64,000 nucleotides of DNA from contig NC_054706.1 in the NCBI RefSeq assembly GCF_016097555.1, positions 58,944,460-59,008,459 of the forward strand, given 5' to 3'. Below, piece after piece: positions 10,960-24,000 of the stretch. The stretch comes from Gigantopelta aegis (taxonomy: Eukaryota > Mollusca > Gastropoda > Neomphalida > Peltospiridae). The notes under the pieces were generated by a model, which was not told where the DNA came from, did not search any database, and saw nothing but the letters and a program-made list of their open reading frames with translations. The translations under genes and the position numbers were made by a program. Within the stretch, counting starts at the first letter, position 1. Each line of letters opens with the position of its first letter.

Positions 10960-13900
10960 TTTGTAAAACAATTTTTAAATCCAGTATCTAATTTGTCAAT
11001 TGCTATACATTATGAAAAACTTGTGATGTTTCAATCCTATTTTTGTCCTAGTTTTCCCTTTTATTTTCCTACTTTTGTCCTACTCATTTTATAAACGCAA
11101 TCCCAGACTCTCCGAATATTGAATAAAATGTGAGCCACTGAATACTGCATGAAAGGTGCAATCATAAATGTGAAATCATTAAAGAAATCCACCGACATTA
11201 AAAAATAACAAACAACAAAATGTACAAATATTTTTAATCGATAGAATTAGCATGAAACTGAACCTGTGATTTACATACCGAGGGGTATCAATGACAAATT
11301 TTTAAAATAATGTAAAACTACCTTAATTATCTTTAGATGTGGCATCTTATCTTTCAGTGGAAGTTTGTAGGCCCCATACAGAAAAAGTTGTATATTTTAT
11401 AAAAGTGGTTTCCATTAAACTAGGTTAAATATTAAATAAAATTATTTTCGGATGTGGTATTTTATCTATAATTGGAAGTTTGTATACAGAAAAAGTATTT
11501 TATAAACGTGGTTACCATTCAACTTTCTTAAATATTAAACTAAATGTGTTTAATATGTTCAGCTCCTACCACTAAAATTACATACTCGAAAATGCCCCAA
11601 ATAAATGTATGCAGAAAGATGTTTCATATCAAAATGGTTATATATAATTAATAAGTATTAAAAACATTGATAACCTGTTTCCTTCAGACAATGCTTGATA
11701 AAATTATACAAAGGGCAAATGTTTAAGGAATCCCATTTTTTAATTGAAAAAAAATCCCTATATTCTTTGTGAAAAACCCTAAAACTTGGGGGGGGGGGGG
11801 GGTGATAACTGGGAGAGGGGGTTGTGAAAGTTTACAATAAAGCTAGTATTTACTTGCAACATAATGATTGCAATTTTTGCAGGAAATGAAACTCCTGAAT
11901 TTGCTGCAATGGTAGCATGTTTCCTACCCATAGAACTTTTATTAACAAATAACATTACATAATACATGTTCTTGTTTCAGCAATATTGTTGTTTTTATAA
12001 ATTAGGAAATAAAATTAAGTTTGTGCTTGGCTTACTATACAAAAATAACATTTTAAATAAGAGGGGAAAAAGAAGTTGATACAGTAAAATGTAATGCTAG
12101 TTGCCACCACAAGATACATACATGTATAAATAGCAAGTTAAAAAGAGTTGTACATAAAAATATACAAAAGGAAAAATAAAAAAATAAATTGATATAATGT
12201 ATACAATTTCAAGAATTAAATGACTTATATAAAAGGGCATAGACTATATTTATATAAGTTTATTCACGTTTAAGAATAAAAGGACATCTTTAAAACGGCA
12301 TTTTACATTAAAGGCATACTGTCACAGATTTAAGAACCTTATTTCTCTAAAAATGGATAATAAATGAAAATTACTTTAATATTTGAAACCAAATCTAGCT
12401 ATCGCATCACCATAACTGAATCACGATGGAGTGAACTCCAAGTCAACCCTGTTGACAATATTAGTTTTTGAATTATAGACCATTGCCATAATTCAATTAT
12501 TTTTATGAAATATTAATAAGTGGAGTATGGTGGCTATGTAGATGGTTGAATAAAGTACATTTAGGGACAAATCAAATTTATATATTTTTAGGTAATACTT
12601 TGTTAGGTTATTTAATAGGTCAGTGGTCTGTGACATTATGCCTTTAACATATATTTTAGAAAATACTTTCGTTGCACGAGTATCTTTGGTCATTTGGCTA
12701 TACATACTGCAGTGTCATGAGGTAGCCTAAATACTTGCTGCATGACAAAACATGTATCAGTATTTATAACAATATAAAATATACATATACTGTTAATAAA
12801 TTACAGAATCTGGTGTGCAATATGTATGGCCAAGGATCAAAATGCACAATTTAAAATATATATACATATATATATTACAAGCAGCTTTTGCTTTCAATCT
12901 TAGTTGTGCCAGTATTCCAGATAACTGATAACTGATACTTTCTAGTATTTGTTTCCAGATTAAAATCTAAGAAGCAAAGATTGAATTCCACTCCACGAAA
13001 TAAATGCATAAATCCTGGTTTAAACTGCAATCTCAGACATTTAATATTTCAGCATTTGGAATAGATAACATTTCTTTGGGTGATGCAGCCTTTTATTTTG
13101 TTTCATTAAGGCATTAGGAGAAACATGGCTACTTTCTTACAACCTATCATTTCAGGTTTTCCACAGAAAAACCCCAATAAAACAAAAATTTATATATTTG
13201 GTTGTTTTAAATATTAAACAATTTAAAAAACTGAAAAACATCAATACATTATTTTAAAACAAATTTTTAAACCTAAAAGATACATAAAAATTAAATTCAG
13301 TTGGCAGCAATAAATCTTAAACAATTTTAAAAACTGAAAAACATCAATACATTATTTAATAAAAACAATTTAAAAACCGAAAAAGCTACATAAAAGTTAT
13401 GTTCAAATGGCAGTAATGAATCATACAAATTTTCAATTAATTGCATTGTTAAAAATTCCTTAAGTCTACTATCATTATAAAACTGTAGGAATGAATAAAG
13501 GAATGAATGCTTAATGACATCCCAGCACAAAAATAACATTGGATACTGGGTATCGAACAGAAAGCTGTAGGATGCATTATCATCATCATAATTCAAAAAC
13601 AATTGCACAATAACCATATACACATATACATATCATTAAAAACATTATATAACAGAAACATGAGCTTTACAAAACTTCATCATTCAAATATACCTGTACT
13701 GAACGACAAAAGAAATATAAATTTATATTAAATTAAATTTAGTTCTCTTTAAATTATTTCAAATTAATCAGCTGGAATCCCATTATTTTTTCTTGTGTCT
13801 TTTAAAATAATATCTTGTGATCATTGTATGCCCATTTCGACAATCTATTTACTGAATTAATTTTTTTAATTATGCATGTTAAAATATTCACATTTCTTTT

Positions 13901-14020
13901 TTGTTCAGTATAATACCAAAAATATATATAACTCCAAGTAACATTCATCACAGCAATATAAATATCACATGTAAGAACTTGCAGACTAGAGATCTAACAA
14001 GGGCAGTGTAACTAATTGGT
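10960..14020. other. AT-rich non-coding stretch
   Basis: No gene, RNA gene or complete repeat recognised. It holds a poly-G run near 11788-11801, several short A/T-rich runs and a local direct duplication (ACTGAAAAACATCAATACAT at about 13231 and 13334). Short open frames here show no family motif. Confidence 0.6.
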
Positions 14021-14025
14021 GCAGT

Positions 14026-14224
14026 GCCAGATTTATAAGAGGGCAATTGCCCCGGCTCCCCCCCCCCCCCCCCCCCCCAAGACTAAGGATTTCCTTTATA
14101 AATTTTTTTTAAATAATTATAAAATTAGTTAATTTTTTTATTTGTCATGTAATTTAATTTCTATGTTGAAGGGCCCCCCAAACCTGAAGTGCCCCAGCCC
14201 CCCAAGGTCTAAATCCGGCCCTGG
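14026..14224. repeat. MITE-like repeat with poly-C core
   Basis: Starts CAGTGCCAGATTTATAAGAG and ends TCTAAATCCGGCCCTG, weak inverted ends, with a poly-C run near 14058. Resembles the elements at 17546-17728 and 49248-49423, whose ends read GGCAGATC/GGATCTGCC. Confidence 0.6.
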
Positions 14225-14479
14225 CCACAAGGCAAACCTTTGGTTAAGCATATTTTAGTAACAGTTAATGTTAATACTGAAATTAACTACATAACATAAA
14301 CAAGCTTTGGTACCCTAGGCAACATAATACACGCCCTGAAAAAAAGGGTTGCCAAAACATGACTCGATGTGGAATTTACTTGTAAAAATAGACAAGCATG
14401 TTTTTTCAGCACCATCTTTCAAATAAGGGAAGTAACTGTCAGTGTATAACTTAGAACAAAGTGATTTGACATATTCAGT

Positions 14480-14575
14480 CCGACGCCCAGCCCCTGGCCA
14501 TGCCAGAGACCGGATGTTGGATGGACATCCCTGAACCTTTTTTGGATATAGGCGTGTTAATAAAGTTGAAAGAAA
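14480..14575 (+). repeat. SINE tail fragment (type D)
   Basis: GCCCAGCCCCTGGCCATGCC to GGATATAGGCGTGTTAATAA. A similar fragment is at about 53045-53130. The end resembles the tail of SINE type C (GGATATAGGCATGAAAATAA). Confidence 0.65.
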
Positions 14576-15287
14576 GATTTGACATTATTATTAATTTTAA
14601 TTTAATATGCATACCTTCTGTCACTATAATTTTTCTAAATAGGGTTGTAATATGTGTCAATATAAAATATACTTGTTTTAAACAAGCATGAAATATTTTG
14701 TAGCACCATCTTTCAGATAAGGGTATAGTATGGAAACTGTCTATGAATAATTTAGAATAAAAGGTTTAGGGCCTACTATTATTATCATTTAAATTTAATA
14801 TATGCATCTTCAATCCCTAAATTATTTGTGAAATAACTCTAAAAAGCATCACTATCATTACTACATTGAATGATATATTCAGCTACATTTGTACAAAGTG
14901 CATTTAAATTTTAGTACAAAGAACTTAAAATGTCAACCAATTAAATACTGTATACATATTTAAAACAACGTTTATATCAGCTCTTGCAGCCCAATGCCAT
15001 ATACCAGTCATTAAAACAGATGCTTTCTTTTTGGTTATAAATGTTTTGCATAGATTTGTGAACTATATATTGCATAGTCATCCAAAATGGATGTTTTCTA
15101 TATCAACCGACAATAAAACATTGTGATAATAAAAGTACCATTAACTCTTGTATACCTCATATGCCATTAATTATCTTTTTAATACATTTTTGAAAGATCA
15201 TTATTTCACAAACTGATTTCTGTTATCATGTAAAAAAAAATTCAGCACACTCCAATTTCCATCATGAGTATAAAATATCAATATATA

Positions 15288-15822
15288 TTCTTCAAAAAAA
15301 GTAGGGGAACCTAAAATATTAATGTTAATATCAACTATTAGACTGAACATACATTTTTACCACAGACATCCTAGTAAAGAACGTTCAGGTCTGTTTATCA
15401 ACACACCGAAACACATTCTATAGTTTGCACATGCAGTTGCCCCGTACACGTGTGTGGGGTGTCATTCTTTATTTTGAGAATTTCCAGGAAGGTCGATTAA
15501 TCACTGTGGAACATTATTTCTGTCAATCTTTTTCATTCTGTTGATCATACAGTTGTTATTGTTTTGTTTTTAGTCATTTTTATTGTTTGAATTTGCGATT
15601 TACTGATAAAAAAAACGTTATCTTTCAAATTTCACTTCTGACCCCAATCGTCCTTAAAGATCTTTGGTGGTTATAAAGCCTACTGTAATACTAAACTACC
15701 GGTTGTAATGTTTGCCCAATTAATTCACTATTATCATATAACCATTCCCCACAGCTAATGTACCTTACAATTTTGGTAATTGTAAATTCTTATTATAGTT
15801 CCCCTATTTTTTTTGTTAAGAG
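15288..15822. mobile_element. Non-autonomous Tc1/mariner-type element (535 bp)
   Basis: Inverted ends of about 24 bp: left TTCTTCAAAAAAAGTAGGGG, right (reversed) CTCTTAACAAAAAAAATAGG; flanked by TA on both sides. The interior is AT-rich and non-coding. The first bases resemble the ends of the Tc1 families in this window. Confidence 0.8.
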
Positions 15823-15914
15823 TATATATCACAGACACACACACAATGTTGCTATGAATTATACAATAATGTGTATCGAAGATATGTCGCTATAGGATAT
15901 GTGTTGCTGGTACT

Positions 15915-16062
15915 TGGGGCCCCATGCTTATAAAACTATTAAGAGACCAGACTCGATCTCTAATGACGTCACATACATACAATTTGTATGGCATTGCCAT
16001 GAGGTTACTGTCCCAGACTCTTATTAGTCTCGAGTCTAAGACTAAACATTTTATAAGCACCA
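15915..16062. mobile_element. Foldback MITE with GGGCC-type ends
   Basis: Left GGGGCCCCATGCTTATAAAA and right TTTTATAAGCACC are inverted; an inner pair GACTCG/CGAGTC is also present. About 148 bp, non-coding. Confidence 0.7.
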
Positions 16063-16599
16063 GACGAGAACTCTTCGCTGAAAGGTCTTTCACTGACCGA
16101 CTATTCTAACCCTGACCCTAACCCTAACTATCTGCCAGTGAAAGGTCCAGTAATGCATGTTGCTATGGTAACCTAGTAAATGTATATAACAAATAGTTTT
16201 GCTGAGAATATTGTCAACATACACAGTCGATACAAGGATGGAATGAGAATATATAAAAGATGTTTATCTCACATAAGTGTTACCCTGAGAATTAAATTAC
16301 ATATATATAATCCATGTATAAGATCCAATTGTATATAACAGATATGGTGTTTACCTGACCATAAGATCATCTTATATAGCAGATGTATACAGTTTTAATA
16401 TGAGCAATAAAAATCAACTTGTTGATATTGTTGCTATGAGAATATCATTCATAAAGAAAACATACTGTGAGAACAAATAGAAAACTCACATTATCAGCAT
16501 AATATATAAAACAACCCATATTGTTATAAAAATAAATTAACTTATATCACGGTCACCATGTTCTATATAACAATGAGCAAGTAAACAAACAGACATCAT

Positions 16600-17870
16600 G
16601 ATGTTCAATAATAAGCAATATTAACTTGTTAAATATTACCAATGTTATCCAATTAATAAGCAGAAAACAAATGGATACCATGTTGTACAATAATAAGCAA
16701 GTAAACAAATGGATACCATGTTATCCAATTAATAAGCAAGTACCAAATGGATACCATGTTGTACAATAAGCAAATTAACTTGTGCCAAGGATACTGTTTT
16801 GTCCAATAAGCAAGTTAACTTACATCATAGATACAGTGATGTACAATAATAAGTAAGTTAACTTACATCATACATGTAGATACAGTATTGTACAATAATA
16901 AGTAAGTTAACTTACATCATAGATAGTGTTGTACAATAATAAGCAAATTAACGTACATCATGATTCTGTGTTGTACAATAATAAGCACGTTAACTTACAT
17001 CATGATTCTGTGTTGTACAATAATAAGCAAGTTAACGTACATCATAGATACAGTGTTGTACAATAATAAACAAGTTAACTTATGGTACATCATGTATACC
17101 ATGTTGTACATAAGAATAAGTTGCATACAGTGTATCATGAATATGGTGTTGTACAATAATAAGCAAGTAAACTTACATGTTGTGCAATAATAAACAATTT
17201 ATATACCATGGATACTGCATTGTACAATAAGCAAATTAACTTGTATCATGGATATAGTGTTGTACAATAATAGGCAAGTTAACTTACATCATGGGTACCG
17301 TGTTGTATAAGAATAAGTTACACATAATACCACGAGAAAACTGTTGACAATAATAAGCAAGTTAACTCACATCATGGATATGGTCTTGTATAATAATAAG
17401 TTACATAATACCATGAGGAAATTGTTGACAATAATAAGATAGTCAACTTACATCATGGGTACCGTGTTGTATAAGAATAAGTTACACATAATACCATGAG
17501 AAAACTGTTGACAATAATAAGCAAGTTAACTTACATCATGGATACCAGAGGCAGATCTGGGGGGGGGGGGGGCCTAAATTGTGCGACAGTTATAATTTTA
17601 TTATATATTAATTTTCGTTTTTTTTTTATGATCCCCTCCAAACCTCCCTCAAAGTTCAATTGGTATTCTGCTTCACGTCATTGGGGGCCCCCCATAATGG
17701 ATTTTCTGGATCTGCCACTGAATACAGTGTTGTATAAGAATAACTTACACATAATACCATGAGAAAATTGTTGACAATAATAAGCAAGTTAACTTACATC
17801 ATGGATACCATGTTGTATAAGAATTATTTACATAATACTACGAGAAAATTGTTGACAAGTAACCTGACTT
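16600..17870. repeat. Degenerate tandem array (about 43-bp unit)
   Basis: Many diverged copies of a unit built from TTGTACAATAATAAGCAAGT and TAACTTACATCATGGATACA. Spacing varies from about 40 to 75 bp. The array ends just outside the last exon of ABCG2-like gene 1, so it is in the 3' flank or 3' UTR. A MITE is inserted at 17546-17728. Confidence 0.85.
17546..17728. mobile_element. MITE inserted in the tandem array
   Basis: Ends CAGAGGCAGATCTGGGGGG and (reversed) CAGTGGCAGATCCAGAAAAT; interior with GGGGGCCCCCCATAATGG. The 43-bp array resumes on both sides. Closely related to 49248-49423. Confidence 0.8.
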
Positions 17871-17903
17871 GAATCTCAGACATGCATGTAATACTGTTGA
17901 AGA

Positions 17904-18054
17904 TTACTTCCATTTTTTCAAGCGCCTCAGCTGTACGTATGTCAAAGTTAACAGTATGGCAGTCATGATAATCAAGGCGACCACCGGTTTCCACAGGTCC
18001 CAGACTGTAACGTACTTAATTCCCTGAGTATCGAGGTACGAGGCACCAGTGGTG
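17904..18054 (-). CDS. ABCG2-like: ABCG2-like gene 1, exon 17 (TM6, stop)
   Basis: Codes [20 protein letters not shown], the last helix [19 protein letters not shown] and the basic tail RRLKKWK, then TAA. This matches the end of human ABCG2 (GLWKNHVALACMIVIFLTIA). No convincing polyadenylation signal was assigned. Confidence 0.95.
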
Positions 18055-21000
18055 CTGAAATAAAAGGTAACAACTCTTACAGTTAAAGTCAAAGAAATAT
18101 TTTTACGTTAACTTTATAATAAAATTACGGTCTATCAGCTGTACAGTTTAAATCTGTTTTATTGTAGGGCTTTATTTAATGACAGACTCAACACATTTTA
18201 TTTATGGTTATATGGCGTCAGACATATAGTTACGGACCACATAGATATTGAGACAGAAAACCCGCTGTCGCCACTTCATGGGCTACTCTTTTCAATTAGC
18301 TGCAAGTGTTCTTTTATATGCACCATCCCACAGACAGGGTAGTACATACCACGGCCTCGATATACCAGTCGTGGTGCACTGACTGAAACAAGAAATAGCC
18401 CAATGGGCCCACCGACAGGGATCGATCCCACACTGACCGCTACAGTTACAGTCAAAAAATTACTTTTACGTTAATTTTATAATAAAATTATGATCTATGA
18501 GCTGTATAGTTTAAATCTGGTTTTATTGTAGCCCACTGGTAAAGTGATGACTTGATGTGCGTTCGGTCTAGGATCGATCCCCATCAGTGGACCCATTGGG
18601 TTATTTCCCGTTCCAGCCAGTGCACCATGATTGATATATCAAAGGCTGTGGTGTGTGCTATCCTGTATGTGGGATGGTGCATATGAAAGATCCCTTGCTA
18701 CTAATGAAAAATTGAAGCAGGTTTCCTCTCCATGACTAAATGTCAAAATTACCAAATCCAACAGTGAATGATTAATAAATCAATGTACTCTAGTGGTGTT
18801 GTTAAACAAAACAAAGTTTAACTGTTTTATTGTATACTTTGTATTCCCAAACAACCACAACACACATCACAATAGGGAATTATCATGGACCGTGAGGAAG
18901 GAACCCTCTATCGGAAGTGAACTGTGTTGTGAGACCTGTGTCTTGTCGTCCCAACCCCTCCCTCCTGAAATCACCTCTGTCAATATTCTCTTTACACATT
19001 TTGCTCATGCATGATGGCTATTATATAAGCCTCACCCTGTACATGGCCAAATTACCAATTGCTAATTTTTATACAAAGTGACTACACCATTTAGTCTTTG
19101 GCTATTAAAATACTCCTTAAATTAATAATATTGTAATAATATTTAAGGAAACACTCTAAATATCTGAAAAATTTACTGAACCAAAATTTATTTCAGAGTG
19201 AGCCCTATTATATTCAAACACACTTTATGGGTTGTAGCAAATCAACCGAGTTTATTTTGTGAGTGCTGGGTCTTCTAATAAAATGGCTAGGGATTTTCGA
19301 AGCCATCTTAGCGCAACGAAATCATAAAACCATCATAGGCTGTGACATCACTACACCACATGACATAGTGATGTCATAGCTTACGATTGTTTTACAATTT
19401 CGTAGATTAAGACTGCTTCGAAAATATGGGCCCTGCCATCCACACAGCCCCACCCTCAACAATCTGTTTTTCTGAGTCCCAATTGTAACTCACCAGACAT
19501 TAGTGCCATTTTCCAAGGAACAGAACGTCAGCCCATGAAGTTCGTTTATACTTAGTGCCTGAAAACAAAAAAAAACAGAAATGTTTTATTAAAAGCAGAA
19601 ACATTTCATTATTCAGCGAAAACTTTCAGCTTTCATGACATGACTCAATACTGCTAATTAGTATGAATAAGGATGGTGTGTTTGAAAATCTGTTGTTCTG
19701 CAACCACTGTTTGCACTGGCAGACAACAATGTCTGGTTAAAGCAAAGTGGTAAACTGTGAGTTTAAAAACAATTTTTTGATATAACAATTTTAAGATCAA
19801 GAAGAATAGAAAAGGAAGGAAATGTTTTATTCAACGATGCACTCAACACATTTTATTTACAGTTATATGGTGTTAGAATAATTCCATGAATCTTCTTTGA
19901 TATCATACTGCAAACGGCTTGCTTCTTTAGACTGATCATAGAAGGTTTTTTTACATCGAAAGTCAAAATAACACACGACTGACAGGAGAATCCTATGCAG
20001 CAAGCTTAAAGACATCTCTATTCTTGCCCTCATAGAATAAACCAAATTTATTACATACCTATACCCTATCTTACTATAGTGATAAAGACATTATGAAACT
20101 GTGTGATAAATTTATTTTGTATCGCACATACGTGCGATCTGCATGGACTGGAACTTTTAAATGGGGAATTCCCTATTTTATTTTTTACTGCAGTTAGCGC
20201 TGTTTATTTACCGACGTCATATATGATTTACAAATTACATCACATCGTATTTGAAACATTACACAAGGCTGCTGCAGAGTATGATTCTTAACATTAATAA
20301 ATCCATGAAAGGAGTTTTGATCATAGATTTAACAAAGTGTTGTTATGACGTTAAATTAAAAAACGTTTTTTGTAAAACATAAAAGAAGGTATGTATGTCA
20401 AATACAGAACTTCACATATGTTGTTTTCACTTCCTATTTATTGCACTTGTTTATTTTGTGAAAGCACATGCCACTCGACCGTTACGTGGTCTCGTGGTAT
20501 ATATTCTTGCGCAAAATAAACTTGTGCAATAAATAGGAAGCGAAAACAACGTATGTGAAGTTCTGTATATATTCTACATGATTAATCTATTATCTAGCTT
20601 CGATACACCATCATGCCTGTGTTAAGCATTCACCAATCATAATTAACATCACTGGATTTGAAAACATTATTGTCGTCCATCTCTATTCCTTGCAATAATC
20701 CATCTGAGCCACATCGTTTAAAATATTCACAAAATGAGAAACATTCATTTAATATCTTATACAGTGAAACCCCTCAAAACCAGACTCTCTGTAAACCGGA
20801 ATTCCATCAAAACCAGATGTTTTTCGCAGTCTCATTTTAAATATAACTTTTATAAGTATTGAACAGAACCTCTCCAAACCAGATACCCTTTATAACCAGA
20901 ATGATTTACCTGGAGTATCCAGTTTAGCAGGGTTTCACTGTAAATATATTGTAAAGGTTAGGGCTGTTTGACAATTGATGACATAGGGAGGAGGCACCAT

Positions 21001-24000
21001 ATTTATTATCCTAGGCCCTACATGTATCTTTTCTTCTATACATACATGGTTTAAAAAAAGTTTTAAAACATTAATGTGCATGGGGGTATACAAAATAATC
21101 TCTTTTACATAGAGGATCTGCCCTATCTTTTCTTCTATACATATATAGTTTAACCAAAATTTAATTTTATGCTTGGTGGATATACTTGTATATAACAAAT
21201 GTCTCTTACCCACCATAACTTGGCAAATATACTCATACTCATCTTTTTCCCTATATACATGTACTAAAATAAAATTTGATTTTGTACATGGTGAATATAT
21301 TTACCATTGTGTGACACCCAATAGCCGATATATTTTTGTGCTGGGGTGTCGTCAGTCAGTCAGTCAGTCAGTCAGTCAGTCAGTCACTCAGTCACTCACT
21401 CACTCACTCACTCACTCACTCTTCTACCCCGAAGCCCACCCTATGTGATCAATTTTAGAACAGCCCTTGTTTTAAACACATATACTGACATCCATGCTGT
21501 AACGAAGAATGCTGAGCCATCGTAGCCAACCCAGCCAGTCGCTCATGGTGTCCAGGTTTATCAGCAGACCACTGAAAAGCTGCAATAGAAGAAAACAGAG
21601 GTTGTTTAAACACGTACGTGTGTTGACAATTTCAAGACATACGACTGGCTGATCCTAGGTGATGACCAGGTCAACAGTGCCATGCAATGAAAAACAACAC
21701 AGTGGAAATCGGTTACACTGTGACATATAGTTAACCTGACAATCATTTGTCTGTGATGCATAAGTTAGCTACAAGTGCAACGGCTGTAAATAACGTTTAG
21801 TCGATAAAGATGTTAAAATTTGTTTAAAACGTGGTTTTTGAGGATATGTAAGAAATAGAATAAATACATTCGTTTCCGTTAAGATACCATTTACCTCACA
21901 ACTCATTGTTTAGAAACGTATCAAACTCTCTTTCGCTCATTAGATACCTTTTAACAGCCACTCATGTATTATTCTCTATGTCCATTGTGAAATGTGTTCT
22001 ATTAACAATGAAAACATATTACCAGTAGCTAGACTTAAATATGCAATACACAAATTATGAATGGCAAAATGAAAAGAGGGCAGCAACCTGACTTGACAAC
22101 CAAACCACTGGATGAAAAATAAACTGAAATCTTCTTAAATACAAACACTCAGATGTTTCCTGGGCTTTAAGGTGGACACCAAAAATAAATAGCAATTTGG
22201 TCAGAAAAAATCGGTAGCCGAATTCTGACAACATTTAGCTAAATAGAATTATTATTTAAAATACACAAATAAATGACACACAGTTTTTAAATTTGCTTTT
22301 TTAGTGAAGTGGTGATGACATATATTTGGAAACCATTTAGCTATTTGGCAAATGACAGCTTTGTGGTGTTCTATTATTAGTATTATTAAGCCCACGATAC
22401 ATCTACGAAGTCTCCGAGACCTTGTTTCCGATACTTTTTTCGTAATGTATCATCAAACGTCTTCGACGCTTTGTTTCCGAGACCAGTATCTGGAGATAGG
22501 TCAGTGTTCTATTTGTAGAGAGAAGTTTCCGAGACTTCGTTTCCGAGACCAGTCTCTGGAGATAGGTCAGTGTTCTATTTGTAGAGAGAGGTCTCCAAGA
22601 CTTTGTTTCCGAGACCAGTCTCTGGAGATAGGTCAGTGTTCTATTTGTAGAGAGAGGTCTCCAAGACTTTGTTTTCCGAGGCCAGTCTCTGAAGATAGGG
22701 CAGTGTTCTATTTGTAGAGAAAGGTCTCCAAGACTTTGTTTTCCGAGGCCAGTCTCTGAAGATAGGGCAGTGTTCTATTTGTAGAGAGAGGTCTCCAAGA
22801 CTTTGTTTCCGAGACCAGTCTCTGGAGATAGGGCAGTGTTCTATTTGTAGAGAGAAGTCTTCGAAACAAAATATCAACTACCAATCAGAATATATAAATA
22901 AATCACATGACATGACTGGTCATATGGTATTGGGAAAAATGCACAGTAATAATAATATTAATTGGAACAGAGAGAACATTGAAGTATTAGCCAGACTTTA
23001 GCAGGAAACACCTTGCTTGTACAACACTAAAAGTAATATATACTACAACAGAGTCATCAGATATTACACTTTGTGAGACATACACTGTTGATAACAAGGT
23101 TTTCATTCTTTTAAAATTTTAGCTGTTAAATTATTTATTTCACTGTTAAATATTTACTGTATTAATATAATTATTTTATTCAACACTTTATAAACTGTTA
23201 ATAATGCAGTTGCATGCTTTTCTGCCATTGTGCAAAGAAATGACAGTGTTTCCAAAATAAAGTCTCTCAAAATAAAATAAGTGTAGGCCTATCATCAAAC
23301 GTCTCCGAGACAAAGTTTCTGAGATTTTGTTTCAGAAACAAAGTCTCAGAGACTTTGTAGATGTATCATAGGCTTTAGTATTAAACTTCGGATCATATAC
23401 ATGTATGTCATCCATTATACTACAATACAAATTAATGATCTGCAATCACTATATTCAATAATATCACAACAAGCTTAAAATCCATAACTCAGTTCACTGT
23501 TCACTGTTAGTCTGCTTGTTAATATATAGAGATATCATGTTTTTTGTCAAATATGATTTATACATGTATGTCATCGAGTGAAGTTAGCAATCATATCATA
23601 GTGTGATATGATTGCAAACTTCACTCGATGAGATATAAATCATATACGACAAAAAAACATGAAATTTTCTATTTATTATATAACTTTTGGCAATTTACCT
23701 TTATTTTTAAAATGCCAAAAGCAAAAGAGTTCTGGCTTTCTTACAGTGAAGATAACACTGTCTACAGTGACGATAACAGATTTTAGAGTGAACTAGTGAA
23801 ATTTTCACTCTAAAATGGGTTATCATCACTGAGTGAATGATAACACTTTTATTTCACTGATATTTTAAGGTATTTCACTAAATGTTATATAATATTGTGT
23901 GTTGTTACCATCATGAAGCTGTATATAGTTGAGATGATCAAGTTGGCTACGGCTCGGAGACGCATGCTGGCGCTGATGGCAAATGCCAGACTGCACGCCG

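Noticed and set aside
22450-22866. 66-bp repeats as a coding repeat (open frame of 121 codons)
   Set aside because: The unit length is a multiple of three, and the array lies within a non-autonomous transposon in an intron.
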